From Tepidanaerobacter acetatoxydans Re1 (GTDB lineage Bacteria > Bacillota > Thermosediminibacteria > Thermosediminibacterales > Tepidanaerobacteraceae): a DNA stretch of 64,000 bases. Below the pieces are notes generated by a model. The model did not search any database, was not told the DNA's origin, and was given only the letters and a program-made list of their open reading frames with translations. Below are positions 18,533 to 27,143 of the stretch, piece after piece; within the stretch, counting starts at the first letter, position 1, and every line of letters starts with the position of its first letter. The stretch lies in contig NC_019954.2 in NCBI RefSeq assembly GCF_000328765.2, positions 1,244,501-1,308,500 of the forward strand. Reading direction: 5' to 3'. The position numbers and the translations under genes are program-made.

Positions 18533-19435
18533 ATGGATGAAGCATTGATAGACAGTTTTATAGATTACTTGAGGGCAACGAAAACTGCATCACAGAATAC
18601 AATTAAAGCATACAGTGAGGACCTTTCTCAGTTTCTTGAATATTTAAAACAGAAAAAACTATCTGAACCGATTCTTGTTAATGCAACCCATTTGCATATT
18701 AGAGGCTTTTTAGCATACCTACAAGAAAAAAAGATTTCAAAAAGAACTGCAGCAAGAAAGCTCTCTGCACTAAGAAGTTTTTATAAGTATTTAGTAGTTG
18801 AGGGTTTTGTTCAAGAAAATATAGCAAAATCAATTAGCACACCCAAAACATCAAAAAAACTTCCACTTTTTTTATATCCTGGAGAAATCGAAGTGCTTCT
18901 TTCGGCACCTAAAAATGATGTTTTAGGCATTAGAGATAAAGCAATTATGGAACTTTTGTATGCAACTGGAATGAGAGTGGGAGAATTGGTTTTGCTAAAA
19001 ACTAGCGATATAAATTTCGGTTCTAATTATATAATTGTTTTTGGCAAAGGCTCAAAAGAGCGAGTTGTTTTTTTTGGGCAAAAGGCTGAGGAAAGTTTAG
19101 AGAAGTATTTAAAAGAGAGTAGGCCATTTTTAACAAAAGATATTAATTGTGATAGTTTGTTTCTCAATAAAAACGGGACAGCAATTTCTGCTAGAAGTAT
19201 TAGGAGAATTATCGATAAATATGTAAAAATTGCTACACTGAACAGTGAAGTCAGTCCTCATACACTAAGACATACTTTTGCTACGCATATGCTTAACAAT
19301 GGTGCAGACCTAAAAACGGTTCAAGAACTATTGGGACATTCAAGCCTATCTACAACGCAAATTTATACACATGTAACAAAAGAAAGATTGAAGGAAGTAT
19401 ATGATAAAACTTTCCCTCATAATAAAATTAACTGA
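18533..19435 (+). CDS. xerC: Tyrosine recombinase XerC (CodV)
   Basis: XerC acts with XerD at dif to resolve chromosome dimers. The 300-residue protein has an N-terminal SAM-like core-binding domain (about 1-90). The catalytic domain contains the expected residues: R in TGMRVGEL, K in GKGSKERVV, HxxR in HTLRHTFATH, H in LLGHSSLSTTQ and Y in IYTHV. I choose ATG 18533, 10 bases after GAGAGG, over the in-frame TTG 18515. Its place before hslV-hslU-codY corresponds to codV of B. subtilis. Confidence 0.94.
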   Translation: MDEALIDSFIDYLRATKTASQNTIKAYSEDLSQFLEYLKQKKLSEPILVNATHLHIRGFLAYLQEKKISKRTAARKLSALRSFYKYLVVEGFVQENIAKSISTPKTSKKLPLFLYPGEIEVLLSAPKNDVLGIRDKAIMELLYATGMRVGELVLLKTSDINFGSNYIIVFGKGSKERVVFFGQKAEESLEKYLKESRPFLTKDINCDSLFLNKNGTAISARSIRRIIDKYVKIATLNSEVSPHTLRHTFATHMLNNGADLKTVQELLGHSSLSTTQIYTHVTKERLKEVYDKTFPHNKIN

Positions 19436-19455
19436 AGATGTGAAAGGGGATTAAG

Positions 19456-20004
19456 ATGTTTTCGGCGACAACTATTTTAGCGATGGTAAATGAAAAAGGT
19501 GCTGCTATTGCCGGAGACGGACAGGTTACCTTTGGACAAAATACTATAATGAAGCATCATGCAAAAAAGGTGAGGAAAATATATAATGGTGAGGTTTTAG
19601 CTGGCTTTGCCGGATCTGTGGCTGATGCAATTACCCTTTTTGAAAAATATGAAGATAAGCTTGAAGAAACTCATGGTAATCTTGAAAAAGCTGCAGTTGA
19701 GCTTGCTAAAGAATGGCGTAAGGATAAAATGTTGCAAAAATTAGAGGCATTGCTAATTACTGCAGATAAAGGGCATATATTAGTTATTTCTGGTAATGGC
19801 GAGGTTATCGAACCGGATGATGGGATAGCAGCCATAGGTTCAGGAGGTTCTTATGCTTTAGCTGCAGCCAGAGCATTAAATCGCTATTCAGACCTGCCTG
19901 CACAAAAAATAGTTGAGGAATCTTTAAAGATCGCATCGGAGATATGTGTTTACACTAATAATTTGGAAAATCTAACACCAAAAAAAAATTATAGAAGAGC
20001 TTAA
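19456..20004 (+). CDS. hslV: ATP-dependent protease subunit HslV (ClpQ), with abnormal C-terminus
   Basis: HslV is the threonine-type peptidase of the HslUV two-component protease. The catalytic domain is intact: ATTILAM near the N-terminus, [47 protein letters not shown] and EICVYTN. The family normally ends about 8-10 residues after YTN. Here the last ~14 residues ([14 protein letters not shown]) are encoded by a duplicated copy of the 5' end of hslU with one extra A, which shifts the frame to a stop. The Thr-Thr lies at residues 5-6 after MFSA, so a short propeptide is implied. The altered tail could affect docking with HslU, or may be an assembly error. Confidence 0.9.
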   Translation: MFSATTILAMVNEKGAAIAGDGQVTFGQNTIMKHHAKKVRKIYNGEVLAGFAGSVADAITLFEKYEDKLEETHGNLEKAAVELAKEWRKDKMLQKLEALLITADKGHILVISGNGEVIEPDDGIAAIGSGGSYALAAARALNRYSDLPAQKIVEESLKIASEICVYTNNLENLTPKKNYRRA

Positions 20005-20094
20005 TAAGTACATTGTAGGGCAAGAAGATGGAAAATCTAACACCAAAAAAAATTATAGAAGAGCTTAATAAGTACATTGTAGGGCAAGAAGATG
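19964..20094 (+). repeat. Near-perfect tandem duplication (65/64 bp) at the hslV-hslU junction
   Basis: Bases 19964-20028 and 20029-20092 are the same sequence except for a run of nine versus eight A (19980-19988 versus 20045-20052). Identity continues to about 20094. The second copy is the true 5' end of hslU. The first copy forms the last codons of hslV, its stop (20002-20004) and the apparent ribosome-binding site of hslU. Without the repeat, hslV would run in frame into hslU. Confidence 0.95.
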
Positions 20095-21425
20095 CAAAAA
20101 AATCAGTTGCTATAGCTCTTAGAAATAGATATAGGCGACAAATGCTTTCCGATGAGATAAAAGACGAAGTAATTCCCAAGAATATTTTAATGATAGGGCC
20201 TACTGGTGTAGGTAAGACAGAAATAGCCAGACGGCTTGCAAAACTTGTAAATGCCCCTTTTGTAAAAGTTGAAGCAACCAAATTTACCGAAGTAGGCTAT
20301 GTAGGCAGAGATGTAGACTCTATGGTAAGGGATTTAGTAGAAACATCTATAAGAATGGTAAAAACCGAAAAAATAGAGGCTGTTAAAGATAAAGCAGCAG
20401 AACTTGCTAATCAAAAAATTGCAGCTATACTATGCCCGATCCCTACAAAAACAGTTTCTGTAAATCCTTTTGAAACAATCTTTGGCAGCTCAAAACAGAA
20501 TTATTCTACTGATAACGAAGAAATGTATACACAAAAAGTAAAAACTGCAAGAGAAAATCAGAAAGAAATCTTGGAGAAAGTAAAAAATGGAAGTCTAGAT
20601 AAAGAATTAGTAGAAATTGAGATTGAAGATAATTTACCTTCTATGTTTGAAATATTTTCTGCATCTGGCATGGAAGAAATAGGAATTAATTTTCAAGATA
20701 TGTTTGAAGGCCTTTTTCCGAAGCGTAAAAAAAAGTGCACTGTCACCATCGAGAACGCACGGCGAATTTTGACACAAGAGGAAGCACAAAAACTGATAGA
20801 TATGGATGAGGTAATAAATGAGTCTATTCGGAAAGCTGAAGATTCAGGTATAATATTTATAGATGAAATCGATAAAATTGCCGGTAAAGAATCCTATGGT
20901 CAGGATGTTTCCAGAGAAGGTGTTCAAAGAGATATATTGCCTATTATAGAAGGTTCTACTGTAGTTACAAAATATGGTCCCATAAAGACTGATCATATAT
21001 TATTTATAGCTGCAGGAGCTTTTCATGTATCGAAGCCATCTGATTTGATACCTGAACTTCAAGGCCGCTTTCCTATTAGAGTTGAACTGAAAAGTTTGAC
21101 TGAAGAGGATTTAAAGAAGATTTTAACCGAGCCTAAAAATTCATTAATTAAGCAATATACTGCATTGCTTGAAACCGAAGGTATAAAAATCAGTTTTTCC
21201 GAAGATGCTATTGATGAAATAGTAAAAGTGGCAGTACATGTCAATCATGAATCTGAAAACATAGGAGCAAGACGACTTCATACAATTATGGAAAAACTAC
21301 TTGAGGATATTTCTTTCAATGCACCTGATTTATTACAAAGTCAAATAATAATCGATAGAGATTATGTCAATCAAAAGTTAAAAAATATTGTTAAAGACAA
21401 AGACCTCAGTATGTATATTTTATAA
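20028..21425 (+). CDS. hslU: ATPase subunit HslU (ClpY)
   Basis: HslU is the AAA+ unfoldase that feeds substrates to HslV. The 465-residue protein starts [20 protein letters not shown], with Walker [14 protein letters not shown] (~62-74) and Walker [13 protein letters not shown] (~278-289). An inserted I domain lies at about 110-240, and the C-terminus DLSMYIL is the tail that enters HslV pockets. ATG 20028 is created at the join of the tandem repeat, and the nearest ribosome-binding-like site (AGGG, 20017-20020) lies in duplicated hslU coding sequence. The protein itself looks intact. Confidence 0.95.
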   Translation: MENLTPKKIIEELNKYIVGQEDAKKSVAIALRNRYRRQMLSDEIKDEVIPKNILMIGPTGVGKTEIARRLAKLVNAPFVKVEATKFTEVGYVGRDVDSMVRDLVETSIRMVKTEKIEAVKDKAAELANQKIAAILCPIPTKTVSVNPFETIFGSSKQNYSTDNEEMYTQKVKTARENQKEILEKVKNGSLDKELVEIEIEDNLPSMFEIFSASGMEEIGINFQDMFEGLFPKRKKKCTVTIENARRILTQEEAQKLIDMDEVINESIRKAEDSGIIFIDEIDKIAGKESYGQDVSREGVQRDILPIIEGSTVVTKYGPIKTDHILFIAAGAFHVSKPSDLIPELQGRFPIRVELKSLTEEDLKKILTEPKNSLIKQYTALLETEGIKISFSEDAIDEIVKVAVHVNHESENIGARRLHTIMEKLLEDISFNAPDLLQSQIIIDRDYVNQKLKNIVKDKDLSMYIL

Positions 21426-21468
21426 AAAACATAAAAGTAAAATGTATTAAAAATTAGGAGGAATTTAA

Positions 21469-22254
21469 ATGAGTGAAAGCTTATTAGAAAAAACAAGAAG
21501 GATTAACAAACTTTTACAGAGATCGGCGGGATATCCCGTAGATTTCAATGATGTATGTAAAACATTAGGTGAGGTATTATCGTCAAACACATATGTAGCT
21601 AGTCGTAAGGGGAAAATATTGGGATACCATTTACTGGAAGATTATGAATGTGATACCGTAGAAGAACAAATTTTAGAAGATAAAATGCTTCCTAAAGAGT
21701 ATAATGATAAGCTGCTGGATATTCATGAAACAAAACCCAATATAACCAAAGATTCTCCAGAAGCAATGTTTTTTAACGAAACAGAAGATTCCTGTCCGGA
21801 TAAATTTATGACAATAGTTCCTATTAACGGTGGCGGAGAAAGGCTTGGTACATTGGTGTTGTCAAGGTTTAAAAAAGAATTTACAGAAGAAGATTTAGTG
21901 CTTGCAGAATACAGTGCAACTGTAGTAGGGATGGAAATCCTCAGATCAAAAAGTGATGAAATAGAAGAAGAGGCTAGAAAAAAAGCCGTAGTTCAGTTAG
22001 CAATAGGAACCCTATCCTTTTCAGAGTTAGAAGCTGTTGAACACATTTTTGAAGAATTAGATGGCAGTGAAGGCCTTTTGGTTGCCAGCAAAATAGCTGA
22101 CAGGGTAGGAATTACCAGATCAGTAATTGTAAATGCACTGAGAAAACTCGAAAGTGCCGGAGTTATTGAATCTCGCTCGCTTGGCATGAAGGGCACTTAC
22201 ATAAAGATTCTAAACGATAAACTCTTGGAAGAATTAAAAAAGGTAAGAGGCTAG
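21469..22254 (+). CDS. codY: Global transcriptional repressor CodY
   Basis: CodY senses branched-chain amino acids and GTP and represses stationary-phase, motility and nutrient-uptake genes in low-GC Gram-positives. The 261-residue product has an N-terminal GAF-like ligand-binding domain (1-155) and a C-terminal winged helix with [20 protein letters not shown] (~209-228). The latter is the conserved DNA-contacting helix-turn-helix. A strong AGGAGG precedes ATG 21469. It ends the xerC-hslVU-codY unit and is separated from the flagellar operon by a terminator. Confidence 0.97.
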   Translation: MSESLLEKTRRINKLLQRSAGYPVDFNDVCKTLGEVLSSNTYVASRKGKILGYHLLEDYECDTVEEQILEDKMLPKEYNDKLLDIHETKPNITKDSPEAMFFNETEDSCPDKFMTIVPINGGGERLGTLVLSRFKKEFTEEDLVLAEYSATVVGMEILRSKSDEIEEEARKKAVVQLAIGTLSFSELEAVEHIFEELDGSEGLLVASKIADRVGITRSVIVNALRKLESAGVIESRSLGMKGTYIKILNDKLLEELKKVRG

Positions 22255-22328
22255 ACTCGATACTTTCTCAGTAAGATCAATTTTGCAACAGGCTTTTTGA
22301 GTATTCGTGAATATTTAAGACTTTAAAT

Positions 22329-22358
22329 AAAAAAAGCGGCAATTGCTGCTTTTTTTTA
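22329..22358 (+). terminator. Strong terminator after codY
   Basis: AAAAAGCGGC (22331-22340) pairs with GCTGCTTTTT (22345-22354, one G-U) around AATT, followed by a long T run. It closes the xerC-hslVU-codY unit. Confidence 0.88.
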
Positions 22359-22632
22359 TTTGGTATGCAGGGTTTTGTTGTTTTATGTCAAATATTAAAT
22401 GTAGGCTTGGTTCTGTGTAAAAAATAGAAAAAAATACCTAATATTTAATATTTCAAGGAGGATTTTGCCGTTTTTTGTCTAATATATATTCTATATGCAC
22501 GAATAAGCAATAAATTCCATAATAACCAAAAAACTTACAATTTATAATTGACTTATTGTTAGATTTTGGCTCGTGATAGCTTATAAATAAGTAAAAATTT
22601 TACACAAAGTAAATATAGGAAGGTGGTAAGGC
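22359..22632 (+). promoter_or_regulatory. AT-rich control region before the flagellar operon
   Basis: This 274-base stretch has no gene. It holds an imperfect 23-bp direct repeat (22373-22395 and 22463-22485; 19 matches). Each copy contains a Spo0A-box-like 9-mer (TATGTCAAA at 22384, TTTGTCTAA at 22474; each 8 of 9 to TTTGTCRAA). An 11-bp inverted repeat, AAATATTAAAT and ATTTAATATTT, lies around 22390 and 22445. An AAGGAGG at 22455-22461 has no following gene. TTGACT at 22548 could be a -35 box, but I find no well-spaced -10 and no sigma-D consensus, so the flgB promoter is not assigned. Confidence 0.45.
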
Positions 22633-23037
22633 TTGACAGATTTGTTTAGCAATATAGACGTAATGGAAAAACTATTAGATGTAAAATTAAAGAGATACGA
22701 GTTAATTTCCAATAATTTAGCTAACGTTGATACACCTGGCTACAAAAGGATGGGTATGTCTTTCGAGGAAATACTGATGAACAGCTTGAATCAGCGTACC
22801 ATTCCACTTGCTGCCACAAATGATAAACATATCGATCCAAGAAAAAAATTAGAAGATATAAAGCCAAAAATATATCGTCAAGAAGACTATAGCTTTCGAA
22901 ATGATGAAAATAATGTAGATATCGACAAAGAGATGGTGGAAATGATAAAAAATAATTTTTCCTATAATATTATATCTGATCAAATTATAACAAACCTTAA
23001 AATTCTTCAAACTGCTATTAGCGAAGGAGGGAAGTAA
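22633..23037 (+). CDS. flgB: Flagellar basal-body rod protein FlgB
   Basis: FlgB is a proximal rod subunit. The 134-residue product carries the rod-family N-terminal motif RYELISNNLANVDTPGYKR (residues ~20-38) and ends in a helix typical of axial proteins (IITNLKILQTAISEGGK). The start is TTG 22633, behind AGGAAGGTGG. It is the first gene of the ~30 kb flagellar/chemotaxis operon and is followed 3 bases later by flgC. Confidence 0.95.
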   Translation: MTDLFSNIDVMEKLLDVKLKRYELISNNLANVDTPGYKRMGMSFEEILMNSLNQRTIPLAATNDKHIDPRKKLEDIKPKIYRQEDYSFRNDENNVDIDKEMVEMIKNNFSYNIISDQIITNLKILQTAISEGGK

Positions 23038-23040
23038 GTC

Positions 23041-23472
23041 ATGGGATTTTTTAATTCCCTGGATATCAGTGCTTCAGGGCTGACTGCGCAGAGGCTTCGA
23101 CTTGACACGATCTCAAACAATATTGCTAATGCAAACACAACTCGAACTGAAGAAGGAGGTCCTTTTCAAAGAGAAAGAGTTGTCTTTCAAGAACGCAACA
23201 CAACTGGCTCTTTTTCTAATTACCTTGATCAGCAAAAACCTGCAGGGGTAAGGGTGGTAGCGATAGAAAAAGATACTGCACCATTTAAGGCTTTATATGA
23301 TCCAACACACCCGGATGCTGATCCGTCAGGATATGTGATGCTTCCCAATGTAAATATTGTTACTGAAATGGTAGATATGATATCTGCTACCAGGAGTTAT
23401 GAGGCTAATGTAACTGCTATTAATTCGGCAAAAAGCATGATGAGCAAGGCTCTCGAAATTAGTAAGATATAA
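23041..23472 (+). CDS. flgC: Flagellar basal-body rod protein FlgC
   Basis: FlgC is a proximal rod subunit. The 143-residue protein shows SLDISASGLTAQRLRLDTIS at residues 5-24, followed by NNIANANTTR. Its C-terminal axial motif is VDMISATRSYEANVTAINSAKSM, split here as YEANVTAINSAK near residue 120. Tandem placement between flgB and fliE matches the conserved operon order. GGAGGG directly precedes the gene. Confidence 0.95.
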   Translation: MGFFNSLDISASGLTAQRLRLDTISNNIANANTTRTEEGGPFQRERVVFQERNTTGSFSNYLDQQKPAGVRVVAIEKDTAPFKALYDPTHPDADPSGYVMLPNVNIVTEMVDMISATRSYEANVTAINSAKSMMSKALEISKI

Positions 23473-23494
23473 TGGTTCGAAAGGAGACAGACCA

Positions 23495-23782
23495 TTGAAA
23501 ATAGAAGTTGATAATACAAGAGATATAAATAACAATTTCGAGGCATTAAAGACTCAAGGGGATAAATCGTTTGGCAAAATATTTAGTGATGTGTTAGAAT
23601 CGGCTAATACATATCAAAAGGAATATGAATCTCTGCTTGGCCGTGAGGTTTTCAGCGATGAGATTGACCTACATAATGTTCTTATTGCCGGTGAAAAAGC
23701 CAAAATTTCACTTGAGCTTACTTTACAAATACGTAATAAAGCTATGGAAGCTTATCAAGAAATTATGAGAATGCAGATATAG
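23495..23782 (+). CDS. fliE: Flagellar hook-basal body complex protein FliE
   Basis: FliE joins the MS-ring to the rod and is an early export substrate. The 95-residue product has the expected size and the conserved C-terminal stretch LHNVLIAGEKAKISLELTLQ, then RNKAMEAYQEIMRMQI. The start is TTG 23495, behind AAAGGAG. It lies between flgC and fliF, as usual. Confidence 0.93.
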   Translation: MKIEVDNTRDINNNFEALKTQGDKSFGKIFSDVLESANTYQKEYESLLGREVFSDEIDLHNVLIAGEKAKISLELTLQIRNKAMEAYQEIMRMQI

Positions 23783-23803
23783 TGGTAGGCTGGGTGTAAC
23801 GTA

Positions 23804-25363
23804 ATGGATTATTTTCAAAAATTAAAGCACCAAGTTGTTGAATTTTGGCAAAGCAGGGATAGGGCACAAAAAGTAAAGATCATAGTTTCTGTGATAGTTG
23901 TTATTGTAATTTTAGGTATAATGTTATACCTTATAAGTCGACCGAAATATGTACCGCTTTATACAAATCTGGATATAAGCGATGCCGGAGAAATTGTCAA
24001 GAAACTTGATGATCTAAATATATCATATGAACTTGAAGACGGAGGGAAAACCATATTAGTAGATCCGGAACAAAAATATAAGACCAGGTTGACCTTAGCG
24101 CAGGAAGGTCTGCCTAAAAGTAATTCATCTGGATTTGACGAAATGTTCAATAAAACACGGCTTGGCACCACCGACTGGGAAAGACAAGTGCAATACAATC
24201 AAGCATTACAAGGGGAACTTACTAAGGCCATAGAGATGATGGAGTCAGTTGAATCGGCCAGAGTGTATATTGTTCAACAGGAAAAATCTTTGTTTATAGA
24301 ACCGGATTCAAATTATGAGCCATCTGCAGCGATTTTCTTAGAAGTTAAACCCGGTGCTCAGATGACTAAAGAAGAAATAATGGGCATAATTAATCTTGTT
24401 ACTTACTCAGTCAAAAATATGAAACAGGAAAATGTGGTGGTGGTGGATCAATACGGCAAAACGCTTTCCAACGCAGCTATTTCGCAATCTGAAGATAATG
24501 AAGAACTAATAAATAATCAGCTGGTTATTCAGGATAATTTTCAAAATCAGCTTCAAGCTAGCGTTCAGTCATTACTTGAACAAATCTTTGGCCCAGGTAA
24601 TGTAGCCGTGAGAGTTAATGCTAAACTTAATTTTGACAAAAAAATTGTGCAAAACAAGTTATTTGCTCCTGTTAATGAAGAAACCGGCGAGGGAATAGTT
24701 AGAAGTATTCAAGAATTAAAGGAGCATTTCAGCGGTACAGGAGGTGCCTACGGAGGGACTCCCGGAGTTGACTCAAATGTACCTGGATATAACCAGACTC
24801 AAACCGGTGAGTCGGAACAGCAAAGGTCCGAAGTTATAAGAAACTTTGAGATAAACGAAACCAACGAAAATCTTACGGTAGCACCCGGAGCTGTTGATAA
24901 ACTAACCGTTTCAGTGGTTATAAATCAGGAATTAAATGATGCTGAAAAAGATTCAATTACCCAAGTGGTTGGCAATGCTATTGGTTATGATCCTGAAAGA
25001 GATCAGATTTCTATAGAAGGTATGGAGTTTAAAAATGATATGGCTAAGTTTTTTGCGGATGAAATGGCACGTCAGCAAAAAGAGCAGGCACGTATGAGGA
25101 ATATTAAAATTGCCGGACTTATTTTATCAATTATTTTGGCATTTATCATAATTCGAATGTTTTTAAATCGTAGGAAAGCAATAAGTGAAGAAGAAAAGAT
25201 TTCAGAAGAGATGTTAGCGATGCAGCAGGCAGCAGCTACTCAAACGCAGGACGAATCGCAAGAGATTAAAGAGAGTAGTTTTTATGATAAAATAGAGAAA
25301 CTTGCACGTAGAAAACCTGAGGAAGTTGCCAAGGTGCTTAAAACCTGGCTCAAAGAAGATTAG
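23804..25363 (+). CDS. fliF: Flagellar MS-ring protein FliF
   Basis: FliF forms the membrane/supramembrane ring that nucleates the flagellum. The 519-residue protein has an N-terminal transmembrane segment (~27-46), the YscJ/FliF domain (PLYTNLDISDAGEIVKKLD onward), a glycine-rich low-complexity stretch near residue 305, and a second transmembrane segment (~434-452). Its cytoplasmic tail ends FYDKIEKLARRKPEEVAKVLKTWL in two parts, the helix that binds FliG. The ribosome-binding site is weak (GGGTG). Confidence 0.96.
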   Translation: MDYFQKLKHQVVEFWQSRDRAQKVKIIVSVIVVIVILGIMLYLISRPKYVPLYTNLDISDAGEIVKKLDDLNISYELEDGGKTILVDPEQKYKTRLTLAQEGLPKSNSSGFDEMFNKTRLGTTDWERQVQYNQALQGELTKAIEMMESVESARVYIVQQEKSLFIEPDSNYEPSAAIFLEVKPGAQMTKEEIMGIINLVTYSVKNMKQENVVVVDQYGKTLSNAAISQSEDNEELINNQLVIQDNFQNQLQASVQSLLEQIFGPGNVAVRVNAKLNFDKKIVQNKLFAPVNEETGEGIVRSIQELKEHFSGTGGAYGGTPGVDSNVPGYNQTQTGESEQQRSEVIRNFEINETNENLTVAPGAVDKLTVSVVINQELNDAEKDSITQVVGNAIGYDPERDQISIEGMEFKNDMAKFFADEMARQQKEQARMRNIKIAGLILSIILAFIIIRMFLNRRKAISEEEKISEEMLAMQQAAATQTQDESQEIKESSFYDKIEKLARRKPEEVAKVLKTWLKED

Positions 25364-25375
25364 AGGTGTATTTTC

Positions 25376-26386
25376 ATGGCACAGCAAACTAAATTAACAA
25401 GTAAGCAGAAAGCAGCTATTTTAATAGTTTCTTTGGGCCCGGAAATAGCTGCCAATGTCTATCGATTTTTAAACGAAGAAGATATTGAGCAGCTGACGCT
25501 TGAAATAGCCAATATGAGAAAAATATCCAATGAAGAAAAAAACGAAGTAATGGAAGAATTTTATCAAATGTTACTCGCCCAAAACTTCATAACAGAAGGT
25601 GGAATAGATTACGCAAAAGAGGTACTGGAGAAAGCCTTAGGCACTCAAAAAGCTCTCGAAATTATTAACCGTCTTACATCAACACTCCAAGTTAGACCTT
25701 TTGATTTTGTTAGAAAGGCTGATCCGTCTCAATTGATGAATTTTTTACAGAATGAGAACTCTCAAACCATAGCTCTTATAATGACATACTTAGATCCTGA
25801 ACAAGCGGCTTCCTTTCTTTCATCATTACCACCTGAAAAGCAAGTAGATATTGCACGGCGTGTGGCTACCATGGACAGAACTTCGCCTGATATAATTATG
25901 GAAGTTGAAAGGGTTTTAGAAAGGCAGATAGCCTCAGTTGTAACAGAGGATTATACAAACGTAGGCGGAATTCAGGCTGTTGTTAATATTTTAAATAATG
26001 TGGACAGAGGCACGGAAAAGAATATTATTGAAGCATTGGAAACAGATAATCCAGATTTAGCCGAGGAAATACGACGCCGTATGTTTGTATTTGAAGATAT
26101 TCTTGCTTTGGACAATCGTGCGATACAGCGTACTCTTCGTGAAGTTGATAATCGTGACTTGACATTGGCATTAAAAGGAGCTAGTGAGGAAGTGAAAAAG
26201 AGAATCTTTGAGAATATGTCTAAACGTCAAGCTGAAATGGTAAATGAGGATATGGAATATATGGGCCCTGTTAGACTAAGAGATGTGGAAGAGGCTCAAC
26301 AGAAAATTGTAAATATTATCAGAAAATTAGAAGATGCAGGTGAAATCGTCATTTCTCGCGGCGGAGGTGATGAAATCATTGTCTAA
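25376..26386 (+). CDS. fliG: Flagellar motor switch protein FliG
   Basis: FliG couples MotA to rotation and binds FliF. The 336-residue product has three armadillo-like domains. These include LTSKQKAAILIVSLGPEIAA at the N-terminus, LQNENSQTIALIMTYLDPEQAA in the middle domain, and the torque helix DILALDNRAIQRTLREVDNRDL near residue 250. RRMFVFEDI precedes that helix. Its last bases overlap the start of fliH. Confidence 0.96.
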   Translation: MAQQTKLTSKQKAAILIVSLGPEIAANVYRFLNEEDIEQLTLEIANMRKISNEEKNEVMEEFYQMLLAQNFITEGGIDYAKEVLEKALGTQKALEIINRLTSTLQVRPFDFVRKADPSQLMNFLQNENSQTIALIMTYLDPEQAASFLSSLPPEKQVDIARRVATMDRTSPDIIMEVERVLERQIASVVTEDYTNVGGIQAVVNILNNVDRGTEKNIIEALETDNPDLAEEIRRRMFVFEDILALDNRAIQRTLREVDNRDLTLALKGASEEVKKRIFENMSKRQAEMVNEDMEYMGPVRLRDVEEAQQKIVNIIRKLEDAGEIVISRGGGDEIIV

Positions 26387-27143
26387 TGTTTTTAAGCGTG
26401 TTGCCTTTGAGAAAGAAAATCCTATAAAGCTTAAGGAATATTATTTGACAACAAAAAAAAACAATAAAGAATATAATAAAGAAATTATAAATGGGTCTGA
26501 TCTAACTTATGAAAAACTTTATGACGACAAAGCCAAGCAATTGTTGGACGAGGCCTTCTCGAAAGCTCGAGAAATTATTGAAAAATCAAAAGCAGAAGCA
26601 GCAGAGCTTATCTCTAGAGCCCATGCAGAAAAAGAAAAGATCGAGAAAGATGCTTACGATAAAGGATATATGGAAGGTATTGAAACCGCTCTAAAAGATC
26701 AGCAAGTAAAATGGAGCGAACATGTAAAAGAATTGACTGAAACCTTACAAGAACTTAATCAACAGAATAATTTATACAGAAAACATCTTGAAAAGGAATG
26801 CTTGAAATTATCACTAGCTGTTGCAGAAAAAGTATTATGTAAAAAAATTCAGGAGAACGATAATGCTTATTTCCTGGATTTAATAAGAAACGGTATGGAA
26901 AAAGCAGGTGAGGAGAAAAATATTTTAATTCGTGTTTCAGAAAATGATTTTGAGAGAGTAAAGCTCATGATTTCAGATTTAAAAGATGAACTTAAAAAAA
27001 CTACCATAATAAAAGATCCCTTTTTATCCTCAGGCGATTGTATCATAGAGGGACCGCATTTTGAGATCGATGCCGGAGTACATACTCAGATAGAAAATAT
27101 TAGGTTAGCATTAAGGGAATTGGAAGTAATAGATGATGCATAA
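26370..27143 (+). CDS. fliH: Flagellar assembly protein FliH
   Basis: FliH binds and regulates the export ATPase FliI. The 257-residue product has a basic N-terminus and a long alanine/glutamate-rich coiled coil (~45-130) containing AREIIEKSKAEAAELI. The conserved C-terminal FliH/V-ATPase E domain follows. The start is uncertain: ATG 26370 lies 2 bases after GGAGG, while in-frame TTG 26379 has an 11-base spacing. Either start overlaps fliG. The gene overlaps fliI by 11 bases, indicating translational coupling. Confidence 0.9.
   Translation: MKSLSNVFKRVAFEKENPIKLKEYYLTTKKNNKEYNKEIINGSDLTYEKLYDDKAKQLLDEAFSKAREIIEKSKAEAAELISRAHAEKEKIEKDAYDKGYMEGIETALKDQQVKWSEHVKELTETLQELNQQNNLYRKHLEKECLKLSLAVAEKVLCKKIQENDNAYFLDLIRNGMEKAGEEKNILIRVSENDFERVKLMISDLKDELKKTTIIKDPFLSSGDCIIEGPHFEIDAGVHTQIENIRLALRELEVIDDA

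Noticed and set aside
22548-22587. TTGACT as -35 of a flgB promoter
   Set aside because: No acceptable -10 at 16-19 bases; the nearest TATAAA is 28 bases away.
24721-24800. Glycine-rich repetitive-looking stretch in fliF
   Set aside because: A normal low-complexity loop of FliF, not a DNA repeat or insertion.
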